From NCBI GenBank assembly GCA_041500225.1, contig JBGQLV010000028.1:1-31127 (forward strand): a stretch of DNA of 31,127 nt, read 5' to 3'. The DNA comes from 0-14-3-00-41-53 sp041500225. GTDB lineage: Bacteria > Nitrospirota > Thermodesulfovibrionia > Thermodesulfovibrionales > SM23-35. A model generated the notes under the pieces. It ran no database searches and had not been told where the DNA came from. It worked only from the letters and a program-made list of their open reading frames with translations. A program made the translations under genes and the position numbers. Positions within the stretch are counted from its first letter, which is position 1; each line of letters starts with the position of its first letter. Below are positions 24,224 to 31,127 of this stretch, one piece after another.

Positions 24224-25012
24224 ATGCGATTGAATATAATTATCTGTATTAAACAGGTTCCGGATACTGCTGAGGTTAAGATTAATCCTGAGACAGGGAC
24301 CCTCATAAGAGAAGGTGTCCCGAGTATCATTAATCCTTTTGATATGCATGCAATAGAAGCAGGACTACAGATAAAAGAGAAGGTTGGAGGGAAAGTAACG
24401 ATTCTTACGATGGGACCTCCACAGGCCGAGAATGCCTTAAGAGATGCGATATCCATGGGTGGAGATGAGGCTATACTCCTTACTGACAGGGCATTTGCCG
24501 GCTCTGATACATGGGCAACCTCCTATATCCTGTCAAGTGCTATTTCAAAACTCGATGCTGATATAATTATCTGCGGCAAACAGGCAATAGATGGGGATAC
24601 AGCACAGGTAGGCCCTGAAGTAGCAGAGTTTCTGAATATCCCTCATATATCATACATTAGAAGAATAGAAGATATTACAAAAAGTTCAATAAAGGTTCAG
24701 AGGCTGATGGATGAAGGTTATGACGTTGTTGAATCAACACTTCCCGTGCTTTTGACAGTGGTAAAAGAATTGAATGAACCGAGATTACCATCATTAAGAG
24801 GCAAGATGGCTGCTAAAAAGGCAGAGATTAAAAAATGGGGGTTATCCGATATCCAGGCAGATGAAAACAAACTCGGCCTTAAGGGTTCGCCTACACAGGT
24901 TAAGAATATATTTGCTCCTGAAGCAAAAAAAGACAGAATGATGATTGAAGGTAAACCGGAAGAACAGGTTGATGCATTGATTCAGGAGATGAGGAGGCTT
25001 AAATGCCTGTAA
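24224..25012 (+). CDS. etfB: electron transfer flavoprotein, beta subunit
   Basis: This is the FixA/EtfB subunit, 262 aa, which together with EtfA carries FAD and AMP or a second FAD. The N-terminus NIIICIKQVPDTAEVKINPE and the signature text GTLIREGVPSIINPFDMHA, GGDEAILLTDRAFAGSDTWA and GDTAQVGPEVAEFL are typical. A strong AAGGAGG at 24214-24220 lies only three bases from the ATG at 24224. An in-frame TTG at 24230 gives the usual N-terminus (M)NIIICIKQVPDT with nine-base spacing, and may be the true start. It overlaps the alpha subunit gene by 10 bases. The 192-base gap to the divergent epimerase-like gene probably holds both promoters. Confidence 0.94.
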   Translation: MRLNIIICIKQVPDTAEVKINPETGTLIREGVPSIINPFDMHAIEAGLQIKEKVGGKVTILTMGPPQAENALRDAISMGGDEAILLTDRAFAGSDTWATSYILSSAISKLDADIIICGKQAIDGDTAQVGPEVAEFLNIPHISYIRRIEDITKSSIKVQRLMDEGYDVVESTLPVLLTVVKELNEPRLPSLRGKMAAKKAEIKKWGLSDIQADENKLGLKGSPTQVKNIFAPEAKKDRMMIEGKPEEQVDALIQEMRRLKCL

Positions 25013-26199
25013 TTATCGATATTGATAAGTGTGAAGGCTGTGAAGAGTGTCTATCTTCATGTCCGTTTGACGCAATTGTAATAAAAGAAGGCAAGGCATT
25101 TGTTAACGAATACTGTCAGGTATGTATGGCCTGCATCAGTGTATGTCCCGAAGGTGCGATCATTGAAGTTGAAAAAGAAGTACCCAAAAGTAAAGATATT
25201 CAAAGCTATAAAGGAGTTTGGGTGTTTGCTGAACAAAGAGGTGGCAAGGTTGCATCTGTAGCATATGAACTTCTGGGTGCCGGCAGGAGACTTGCCGATG
25301 AACTTAATACAGAACTTTCTGCTGTTCTGTTTGGGGCATCTGACTCAGAAGCACAGGAGCTTATCAGGTGGGGAGCAGATAAGGTATACGTGTCAAAAGA
25401 CCAAATCTTTGAAAGATTTAATGATGAGCCTTATTCTGAATTGCTATCATCTCTTATAAAGGAACATTGTCCTGAGATAGTTATTGCAGGAGCAACGCCC
25501 CTAGGTCGTTCGTTTATACCAAGGGTTGCAGCAAAAATAAGAACAGGACTAACTGCTGATTGTACCTCGCTTGCAGTCGATAAAGATACAGGGAACCTTC
25601 TCCAGATAAGGCCGGCATTTGGCGGCAATATAATGGCGACTATTGTCTGTCCTGATAACAGACCGCAGATGGCGACTGTAAGGCCGAGGGTAATGAAACG
25701 CGGACAATATGACGAAGGCAGGACAGGTGAGATTATAGATGTAAAGGCAGATGATATATCTTCGCGAACAAGGGTTCTGGATACGATAAAGGAAGTCTCT
25801 GAACTAACTGTTAATTTACAGGAAGCAGATATTATTGTATCAGGAGGCAGGGGGCTCGGAACACCAAACGGGTTCGGGCTTCTTAAGGAATTAGCAGAGT
25901 TACTCGGTGGTGCACTCGGCTCCTCAAGGGCTGCAGTAGATTCAGGCTGGATTCCATATAGACACCAGGTCGGTCAAACAGGAAAAACAGTGTGTCCAAA
26001 GATATATATTGCTTGTGGTATTTCAGGTGCAGTACAGCATCTTGTTGGTATGCAGTCATCGGATATTATCATTGCGATAAACAAAAATCCAGAGGCTCCT
26101 ATATTTAATGTTGCAACGTATGGAATAGTCGGAGACCTCTATGAAATTATCCCACTCTTGATTAAGAAGATTAAAGAAGCAAAGGGTATAGGAAATTGA
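25003..26199 (+). CDS. etfA: electron transfer flavoprotein alpha subunit with N-terminal ferredoxin domain
   Basis: The protein is 398 aa. An N-terminal 2[4Fe-4S] ferredoxin domain has Cys 10, 13, 16, 20 and 38, 41, 44, 48 (CEGCEECLSSCP and CQVCMACISVCP). The FixB/EtfA body follows: GVWVFAEQRGG, EIVIAGATPLGRSFIPRVAA, LTADCT, then the FAD domain with SGGRGLGTPNGFGLL, SRAAVDSGW and YIACGISGAVQHLVGM, INKNPEAPIFNVATYGIVGD. Fd-EtfA fusions occur in anaerobes, where the ETF links acyl-CoA or lactate dehydrogenases to ferredoxin or quinone pools, sometimes by electron bifurcation. Which of these applies here is not shown. Acyl-CoA dehydrogenase at 7614-8768 is a plausible donor. Confidence 0.94.
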   Translation: MPVIIDIDKCEGCEECLSSCPFDAIVIKEGKAFVNEYCQVCMACISVCPEGAIIEVEKEVPKSKDIQSYKGVWVFAEQRGGKVASVAYELLGAGRRLADELNTELSAVLFGASDSEAQELIRWGADKVYVSKDQIFERFNDEPYSELLSSLIKEHCPEIVIAGATPLGRSFIPRVAAKIRTGLTADCTSLAVDKDTGNLLQIRPAFGGNIMATIVCPDNRPQMATVRPRVMKRGQYDEGRTGEIIDVKADDISSRTRVLDTIKEVSELTVNLQEADIIVSGGRGLGTPNGFGLLKELAELLGGALGSSRAAVDSGWIPYRHQVGQTGKTVCPKIYIACGISGAVQHLVGMQSSDIIIAINKNPEAPIFNVATYGIVGDLYEIIPLLIKKIKEAKGIGN

Positions 26200-26230
26200 C
26201 GCTACACTTACCGCTTTTTCTGAATCTCTC

Positions 26231-26388
26231 TTAGCCCAGATTATTCATAAATTTTTCTGATTTAACTGAGGGTAGAGTATCCTCGCTCATTCTCGGTCGT
26301 TCCGACCTCCGAGGGTCGCATCGACAATCCGCTTAAATACTCTATCCTCAGTTGGTTGGCCACACATTTTATGAATAATTTGGGTTAA
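26231..26388. repeat. long nested inverted repeat between convergent genes
   Basis: TTAGCCCAGATTATTCATAAA-type sequence at 26231-26251 pairs with 26368-26388 (19 of 21). AACTGAGGGTAGAGTAT at 26264-26280 pairs with 26337-26353 (16 of 17). A central hairpin GGTCGTTCCGACC lies at about 26294-26306. It has no coding potential. It sits between the converging etfA and DUF2207 genes, where its transcript would fold into a long hairpin and could terminate both; a small mobile element is an alternative reading. Confidence 0.8.
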
Positions 26389-26421
26389 GCAACGCAGGAA
26401 ACAACGTCTACCCATCCGTCT

Positions 26422-28467
26422 TTAAATACGAATAACACGCGATATGGCTTCAAGGAAGATGTCCAGAGGAGGAAGAGTATAAGTTTCATCGATTTCTCCG
26501 GCGAACTTCTCAGACCACCGGTGTTCGACATCGAGCGCGAGCGCATATGGGAGATATTCCTGAAACAGTGCAGGAGTTTTCTCAGGCGGCATCATCCTGT
26601 CAAGCCTGTCTCCTTCTGCTGCCGCAAGATAGGTTTCAAAGCCCTCAATATCATCGAGTGCCTTTCTGCCCAGGCGGGTCGGCGCCCTGAGCAGGAAATA
26701 AAATATGACATGTGCGGTTGTCATTATAAAAAGCGGCACGGTAAACATGAACGTCTCGATCTTGAAGACTATGCCGGCTTGGACAAGAGCAATAATGCAG
26801 GAGTAGAAGATTACAGGGAAAAGTAGCAGGAGATAGACGAGTTTCGAAGGCTTTTTCAGCCTGAACGCCTTTTTTCTTGCAAGGAACCTGAGGAGCAAGC
26901 CCGCTGCAAGTGTCCATAATCCGAGTGTAATAATACTGTTGACATAGCCTTTACGAATATCGACCAGTTCGTAATTTATAGTAGCTACTATAAGAGAGAT
27001 TATAATCCCGGGGATAACGTATATCGCGTTCTTCACGAAAAAGCCTGAACCGAGTGTTTTCTTCAGGTGCTTCCGGTGTCTTCTTATCGCCTTATGGATA
27101 GTAATGGCATTGAGTTCTGTTTTCTCTGAACCTGGCAAGGTCTTCCCCGAAGGCTCGAAAAGGGCATTGTAAAGGACCCGTTCATCAGAGAAAGTGCCTT
27201 CTTCGGTTTCAGTCGTTCGCTCCACTGTATATTGTTCTTCCTTTCCCAGAATCTTTATCACTCCCTTTGCCGCAAGACTGATAAGCGCCGAGGCAAAAGT
27301 CCTGCGGTCATAACCCATTTTTACGATACTTCGTGCTGCTGCAGGAGAATAATCCCTGGGCGGTTTATAGCGGGTGACGATTGCTCCTTTTGCAGGGTCG
27401 CGGCCAACCCTGGCCCAGATGAAAATGTAATATGCAAAGAAGACCAGCAGGCCGATGAGCCCGGGAAGATAAGTGTACATATCACGCAGAAAAAAATTCA
27501 GATGCTGATCCATATCAGGCTCACGCACGACCCCTTTCGGCATACTTACGACAACTGAAAGATATGGTTTCTTTTCAGATAATATCCGGCCGTAATGGAG
27601 GATGCTCCCCTCTCCGGATTCAGCAGCACGCTGGAGAAGTTCCTGTATCTTCCCGGTTCCATGAGACCAACTGTGGTCTTCAAGGCTCTGGATAACACCA
27701 TGTGTGTATGGAGGAAGCTCAACAGTCACCGCAACAGTATCTATACTTGATGCCCATCCGGCAACGCTCTTTCCAAATACCCACCAGAAGATTTCATCGT
27801 GGTCAAGGAAAAAGGCTATGTGACGGTCAGTCCGGTAGCTCAATGTGATTTCATGAGTACCCATCGGTAATTCAAAGCTTTCCGGGCCCAGATAGATTTC
27901 CTTTGTGAACGAGGCTCCACGGCTCTTCCTGATGTCGAACTGCAAAGGCTCCCCGTCCATCCTGGCTGCGATCATCTCGAAGTCCATGATACGGTAATAT
28001 GCGTAAAGGCCCTGTATCCTTACGCCGACAGAACGGTAGATTGCTTCGGGAATCTCAAGCTCTTTTTGGATAATTTCGGATTTATAATGTTTTCCCCGGA
28101 CATATGTAGCGCCATCGCTCAGGATCCTCATTGTCTCATGCACTGTCATAGAGCCGTCCTCGTTCACAATAATGCGGGCATGGAAATTCTTAACCCTCAC
28201 TTTAAATCTATCCTGCTCAGGGATCGACCCATCCGCCGGCATATATAAAACAAACAGAAGAACTGTGATCAGAAAGGGATAGTACCCGATTTTTTTCTTA
28301 ACCAGAATAATGCAATTGAATAATGCAGATGTTGTGAAAAAATTAATTTTTCGATACCTTAGTGTACCTTTAACTAATGGTATAGCGAATATTTTTATCA
28401 ATAAAACAAATAAAAATAATTTCGATAAATTCATCGAGTTAAATAAATTTTTGAACAATGTCTGCAT
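26422..28467 (-). CDS. DUF2207 membrane protein
   Basis: The protein is 681 aa as read, function unknown, matching the DUF2207 family. After a hydrophobic leader (GYYPFLITVLLFVLYMPADG) comes an extracytoplasmic beta domain (FKVRVKNFHARIIVNEDGSM) to about residue 320, then a membrane helix (LPGLIGLLVFFAYYIFIWA). The family junction follows as WARVGRDPAKG, YKPPRDYSPAAA and GYDRRTFASALISLAAKGVI. Two hydrophobic pairs lie near the C-terminus. Residues 1-50 are encoded by an AT-rich inverted-repeat element (28318-28472) and are not family-like, so the true start is uncertain. No ATG, GTG or TTG lies between the element and the leader; CTG or ATT near 28305-28311 are the only nearby candidates. LemA, a common neighbour, is not present. 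Confidence 0.75.
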   Translation of the reverse strand: MQTLFKNLFNSMNLSKLFLFVLLIKIFAIPLVKGTLRYRKINFFTTSALFNCIILVKKKIGYYPFLITVLLFVLYMPADGSIPEQDRFKVRVKNFHARIIVNEDGSMTVHETMRILSDGATYVRGKHYKSEIIQKELEIPEAIYRSVGVRIQGLYAYYRIMDFEMIAARMDGEPLQFDIRKSRGASFTKEIYLGPESFELPMGTHEITLSYRTDRHIAFFLDHDEIFWWVFGKSVAGWASSIDTVAVTVELPPYTHGVIQSLEDHSWSHGTGKIQELLQRAAESGEGSILHYGRILSEKKPYLSVVVSMPKGVVREPDMDQHLNFFLRDMYTYLPGLIGLLVFFAYYIFIWARVGRDPAKGAIVTRYKPPRDYSPAAARSIVKMGYDRRTFASALISLAAKGVIKILGKEEQYTVERTTETEEGTFSDERVLYNALFEPSGKTLPGSEKTELNAITIHKAIRRHRKHLKKTLGSGFFVKNAIYVIPGIIISLIVATINYELVDIRKGYVNSIITLGLWTLAAGLLLRFLARKKAFRLKKPSKLVYLLLLFPVIFYSCIIALVQAGIVFKIETFMFTVPLFIMTTAHVIFYFLLRAPTRLGRKALDDIEGFETYLAAAEGDRLDRMMPPEKTPALFQEYLPYALALDVEHRWSEKFAGEIDETYTLPPLDIFLEAISRVIRI

Positions 28468-28472
28468 TATTC
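28318..28472. mobile_element. AT-rich inverted-repeat element over the 5' end of the DUF2207 gene
   Basis: The 155-base element has perfect 12-base ends GAATAATGCAGA (28318-28329) and TCTGCATTATTC (28461-28472). Similarity continues inward to about 35-40 bases with mismatches. The interior is strongly A/T-rich, unlike the neighbouring coding sequence. GAATAATGCA also occurs just outside the left end at 28305-28314. There is no transposase inside. The upstream gene on the minus strand stops 14 bases away at 28486. Confidence 0.7.
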
Positions 28473-28485
28473 ATATAAAGTTCAT

Positions 28486-29661
28486 TCACTGCTTTAATAT
28501 TCCCTTCATAGAGAAACGGAAAGATATTGTATGCTCATCGCCTGCAGAATGAACTACACAGTCCTTCATCCAGCCTTCAAAGATGCTTTCCGGCGAATCT
28601 ATGTATGGAGATGTGATATTTATTACGCATATTGTTTTCGGAGGATAGATCCTTCCGCCCTCGGCTATGAAGAAAAAGATCGCAGATGTTTCGCCTTTGT
28701 TCTGATATCCTACCGGTATCCTGTCCTTCATGAACATGTTCTCAATATACTTGCGGCCGTCTGCAAGGTGCAGTCCGGTCCTTGAAGAATCAAGTGTAAT
28801 CTCGATCTTTCTGGCATCGGGGTATTTCCCTCCATAGACCTGAAACTCGATTATGGCTCGCTTCGGGTATGAGAAATACGTTTTTGCTCCAGTACCTTTG
28901 CGTAGCGGATAAAACTCCCTTACGCGGTCAATGATAACCTCTGCCTCATCTGCCAGTTGCAACCTGGAAGGCGAACTGCCTTCAGCAGCGCCATTTACCC
29001 TGAAAGGAGAATATGCAATGCCAGGCTGTGGGGTAGATTTCGAAGGCTCTGCCATCGCTGACTTCTTCAACACAACACATCTAATACCTTCCCTTGGCAC
29101 ATCCGTAACAGGCCTTATCATCATGCCCGGTTCTGTGAAGCAGAAATGAAGGCCGTCATGCCTGAGAGAATATGCACCGAGCGAGACTTTTCCGCTGAAA
29201 GATGGCTCAGAGGATTGTGTTATGTCGACATCAATCGATCCCCAGCCTGGCGGAACCCGCATCGAACCTTCAATCAGGCCGAGGTTCCAGTGAATAAATG
29301 CTGTACCCTGATGATAGTAGCCTTTTGAATTTTTCAGCCAGACCGCTCTATTAGACTCGAACGTAATTTGCCATTCGGATTTATCAACCTCATCACGTCC
29401 TGTCCACGTTCCGGCAATCACCTGCATCTGTTCTACAGGAACCGGCATGACAGTTGGCGTAAACTGACCATCATATTTTTTTTCCCTGAGCCCTTTTACT
29501 CCTATCACGAATAGAACAACGAGAGAAACAGCAAGTACGGTAAGAAGGCCGATTAGTGCGAATATGCGGAACCGTAACGGAGATTTTAAAGAGGGTCTTG
29601 ACTGCCTTTTATCCAAAGGAGGAATTGGACGACCTTTTGAATTGGGCGATGATCGTTCCAT
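28486..29661 (-). CDS. membrane-anchored protein of unknown function
   Basis: The protein is 391 aa. A basic, proline- and serine-rich cytoplasmic N-terminus (about 1-30) is followed by one membrane helix (RIFALIGLLVLAVS-like, about 32-54) and a large extracytoplasmic part. That part has two beta-rich regions: VIAGTWTGRDEVDKSEWQIT at about 80-200, and a second from about 230 (SRLQLADEAEVIIDRVREF) to the end, joined by a low-complexity linker. I recognise no family. It is probably co-transcribed with the DUF2207 gene, unless the element between them separates them. A role at the cell surface is inference from topology only. Confidence 0.65.
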   Translation of the reverse strand: MERSSPNSKGRPIPPLDKRQSRPSLKSPLRFRIFALIGLLTVLAVSLVVLFVIGVKGLREKKYDGQFTPTVMPVPVEQMQVIAGTWTGRDEVDKSEWQITFESNRAVWLKNSKGYYHQGTAFIHWNLGLIEGSMRVPPGWGSIDVDITQSSEPSFSGKVSLGAYSLRHDGLHFCFTEPGMMIRPVTDVPREGIRCVVLKKSAMAEPSKSTPQPGIAYSPFRVNGAAEGSSPSRLQLADEAEVIIDRVREFYPLRKGTGAKTYFSYPKRAIIEFQVYGGKYPDARKIEITLDSSRTGLHLADGRKYIENMFMKDRIPVGYQNKGETSAIFFFIAEGGRIYPPKTICVINITSPYIDSPESIFEGWMKDCVVHSAGDEHTISFRFSMKGILKQ

Positions 29662-29716
29662 GGAATAGTATTAAGACTATAACCTGTACAACATTATTAT
29701 ACAAGCTCACAGTTAA

Positions 29717-29766
29717 AATCAGCGGAGCAGGCTTGTCCGCCAAATCTTGTGGGGAGGATTATCGCG
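29717..29766. repeat. REP-like repeat, copy 1
   Basis: The 50-base sequence matches 30585-30634 at 46 of 50 positions, same orientation. It carries a GC-rich imperfect palindrome, GCGGAGCAGGCTTGTCCGCC, like REP sequences that travel with REP-associated transposases. It lies outside the hicB genes on the downstream side. Confidence 0.75.
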
Positions 29767-29862
29767 TCCGCTTGACTTGAAGGAGATCTGCAGGTTATTT
29801 TTCAGGAGAGGCTTAACTCCTATTTACCTAAAGGAGTGATTTGTTAGATATTTAGTTTTCTT

Positions 29863-30078
29863 TTATGCAAAAACTAATCTGCCTTTAGGCTTGGGAATTG
29901 GACGGCCGATTTCCTTAGCAGTCTCTATCCATTCCTGTATAATAACCTCAATATTAGCAAGAGCTTCCTGATATGTAGCTCCATCTGCTGCACAGGCCGG
30001 CAACTCTGGCACTTCTGCAATAAATGCCTGATCCTCTCCGCTCCAGTAAATTATTATTTCGTATTTGTACTTACTCAT
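29863..30078 (-). CDS. hicB: HicB-family antitoxin-like protein (second hicB)
   Basis: The protein is 71 aa with the HicB RNase-H-like fold: YEIIIYWSGEDQAFIAEVPE, LPACAADGATYQEALANIE and a C-terminal helix ending in PIPKPKG. It lacks a C-terminal DNA-binding domain. An AGGAG site nine bases upstream supports the ATG at 30078. It follows hicA by 71 bases on the same strand, so the cluster reads hicB-hicA-hicB. Whether it neutralises the local HicA or is an independent orphan antitoxin is not clear. Confidence 0.85.
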   Translation of the reverse strand: MSKYKYEIIIYWSGEDQAFIAEVPELPACAADGATYQEALANIEVIIQEWIETAKEIGRPIPKPKGRLVFA

Positions 30079-30149
30079 CTCTCTGTTCTCCTAATTTGTA
30101 TTTTAATATTACATTTCGTTTTTTTTCTTTCATCGGCTGAATTTTTTTG

Positions 30150-30323
30150 TTAAATCAAATTTTTTATTATATGCTTCGCAAAATTTTCGTCTATTTCATT
30201 ATGCCTTGGAACAGGCTGCTTTTTCCCTGTGGCTGGATTTTTGTATAAGTCGTGGCGGCTTCCATGTCTAACCAGAACACATCCCGAATCAGTCAGCCTT
30301 TTAATAAGATCTTTTCTTTTCAT
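30150..30323 (-). CDS. hicA: HicA-family mRNA interferase toxin
   Basis: The protein is 57 aa, the usual length for HicA: MKRKDLIKRLTDSGCVLVRH followed by GSRHDLYKNPATGKKQPVPR and HNEIDENFAKHIIKNLI. The GCVLVRHGSRHD and VPRHNEI motifs are characteristic of this double-stranded-RNA-binding-fold toxin, whose catalytic His lies in the first motif. HicA cleaves mRNA and is blocked by HicB. The start overlaps the stop of the upstream hicB by four bases (ATGA), showing tight coupling. The order hicB-hicA is the less common one. Confidence 0.85.
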   Translation of the reverse strand: MKRKDLIKRLTDSGCVLVRHGSRHDLYKNPATGKKQPVPRHNEIDENFAKHIIKNLI

Positions 30324-30517
30324 ACCGCAAGGGTAAGTTCTTTAACTTTATGTTTCTCCGGAACGTCCTCCATCGTCATAAGCATATATGCATCTTTCAT
30401 GTTTTCCTCAAGTTCTTCTAATGTCTCACCCTGCGTCATTATTTCAGGATGTTCAACGAGTTTGCCTACCCAGAATTTTTCACCTTTCCAGTAAATCATT
30501 TTTAGTTTTGTTTTCAT
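30320..30517 (-). CDS. hicB: HicB-family antitoxin
   Basis: The protein is 65 aa with the short HicB pattern LKMIYWKGEKFWVGKLVEHP, EIMTQGETLEELEENMKDAY, which forms the RNase-H-like domain only. There is no DNA-binding domain. GAGG lies about eight bases before the ATG. It overlaps hicA by four bases and is the cognate antitoxin by position. The pair sits between two REP-like repeats and beside transposase fragments, which suggests it moved as a unit. Confidence 0.85.
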   Translation of the reverse strand: MKTKLKMIYWKGEKFWVGKLVEHPEIMTQGETLEELEENMKDAYMLMTMEDVPEKHKVKELTLAV

Positions 30518-30584
30518 GTTTAAACCTCACTTGTATTTTCTAAAATGATACCATGTTTATAATTTATTTTCAGACCCAACATTT

Positions 30585-30634
30585 AAATCAGCGGTGCGGG
30601 CTTGTCCGCCAAATCTTTTAGGGAGGATTATCGC
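30585..30634. repeat. REP-like repeat, copy 2
   Basis: This is the second 50-base copy, with GCGGTGCGGGCTTGTCCGCC as the palindromic core. It overlaps the last codons of the transposase fragment at 30618. GCGGG and TCCGC can pair around a CTTG loop. Confidence 0.75.
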
Positions 30635-30992
30635 TTCCAATAGACGCGGCTGTTAAGTGCTTATCTATCTTCTGTATCTTTGTAAAAAGTGGAGACCCGA
30701 CCTTCACTTCCGGCTCTTTCAATATGTCAAGATTAAAGACCTGACCCCATGACCCTATTATGTACAGTTTCCTCGCCTGTGATTTGTCTTCTGAAAACAT
30801 CCGCAATACCTGGTCTGTATCAACTATATCGTTATTTTTCTGCTTGTCATAACTCCGATGGCTGCTCCATCGGTATTCTCCCGCTGCCTTCGCTATGTTT
30901 GCCCTTACCGGATTCAGATGAATATATTTTATCAATGAAAGCAAAAGATGGTAGATAGGGTCAGACTTGTTTATTGCAAATTGAAGTGTCAC
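30618..30992 (-). pseudogene. internal fragment of a REP-associated tyrosine transposase (Y1_Tnp)
   Basis: The frame contains SLIKYIHLNPVRANIAK and EYRWSSHRSY, signatures of the Y1/IS200-like REP-associated transposase just after its catalytic region. The His-hydrophobic-His metal motif and the start of the protein are missing, and the final residues come from the adjacent REP-like repeat. The first 15 or so codons (from a GTG at 30992) overlap the end of the next fragment in another frame. The coding region is therefore a degraded piece, not a working transposase. Confidence 0.75.
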
Positions 30993-31127
30993 TTAGTATA
31001 TTTAAAGCACGTTCCATATCCGCTTTAAAGTTTTCTCCTTCTTTAAAATATCTGGTGATAACCGATGGATCTTTTTGAAGATAGAACGCTATTTCTTTGC
31101 CCTTGTAACCAAATTCCCTTGCCGCAA
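30961..31127 (-). pseudogene. C-terminal part of a REP-associated transposase (5' end beyond the window)
   Basis: A minus-strand frame, open from the window edge to TGA at 30961-30963, reads AAREFGYKGKEIAFYLQKDP then SVITRYFKEGENFKADMERA. This is the DnaA-like helix-turn-helix at the C-terminus of REP-associated transposases. It comes before the internal fragment on the same strand, in the wrong order for one protein, so either two copies meet here or one is rearranged. It may be the end of an intact gene that starts beyond the window. Confidence 0.65.

Noticed and set aside
29817..29838. ACTCCT/AGGAGT hairpin downstream of the second hicB as a terminator
   Set aside because: The stem is only six bases and no T-run follows on either strand.
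1..31127. CRISPR array, tRNA, rRNA or prophage
   Set aside because: No regularly spaced repeats, no cloverleaf-like sequence, no structural RNA signature and no phage genes were seen.

Overview
The window is a bacterial chromosomal stretch of moderately low GC, with short intergenic gaps and genes on both strands. The gene mix is AddAB-like recombination nuclease genes, archaemetzincin, an ETF whose alpha subunit carries a ferredoxin domain, a B12-binding-type radical SAM protein, and scattered palindromic repeats with REP-associated transposase relics. This suggests an anaerobic, free-living bacterium, possibly a Nitrospirota/Thermodesulfovibrio-like or deltaproteobacterial lineage. That placement is inference from gene content; there is no rRNA, tRNA or CRISPR array here to anchor it.

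Layout. 1-198: edge, possibly the end of a plus-strand gene. 199-5947 (-): overlapping addA-like and addB-like helicase/nuclease genes for double-strand-break repair. 5988-6193: a dispersed palindromic element. 6322-7225 (+): hpt and a QueD/PTPS homologue. 7287-7348: a hairpin repeat. 7614-8768 (+): acyl-CoA dehydrogenase. 8891-10342 (+): an archaemetzincin-like protein, a DUF72 relic and an exported SagB-type nitroreductase. 10383-11148 (-): a HhH-GPD DNA glycosylase-like gene and a small Cys-rich reading frame. 11262-12872 (+): a small unknown and threonine ammonia-lyase. 12902-13060: an inverted-repeat element. 13097-16346 (+): asparaginase-type Ntn hydrolase, cyclophilin-like protein, dicluster ferredoxin protein, zinc-ribbon membrane protein. 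16390-17454 (-): corA. 17580-19556 (+): radical SAM protein. 19591-19894: second copy of the dispersed element and a transposase relic. 19952-21478 (+): a five-S1-domain protein. 21471-24031 (-): transketolase and ribulose-phosphate epimerase-like gene. 24224-26199 (+): etfB and ferredoxin-etfA. 26231-26388: long inverted repeat. 26422-29661 (-): DUF2207 membrane protein, with an AT-rich element at its 5' end, and an anchored unknown. 29717-31127: a hicB-hicA-hicB toxin-antitoxin cluster flanked by REP-like direct repeats and REP-associated transposase fragments.

How the genes fit together. The ETF pair could accept electrons from the acyl-CoA dehydrogenase and pass them on through ferredoxin domains. 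Transketolase and the epimerase-like gene point to non-oxidative pentose phosphate metabolism. Threonine ammonia-lyase and the asparaginase-type hydrolase point to amino-acid catabolism.

The most unusual material is at two scales. First, several enzymes lack a canonical catalytic or metal-binding residue: QueD Cys to Tyr, archaemetzincin His to Asp, epimerase His to Gln. Second, there are many small palindromic elements. Two copies of one lie inside addB in different reading frames, one sits over the start of the DUF2207 gene, and REP-like repeats accompany REP-associated transposase relics. No single obviously new multi-gene system stands out.
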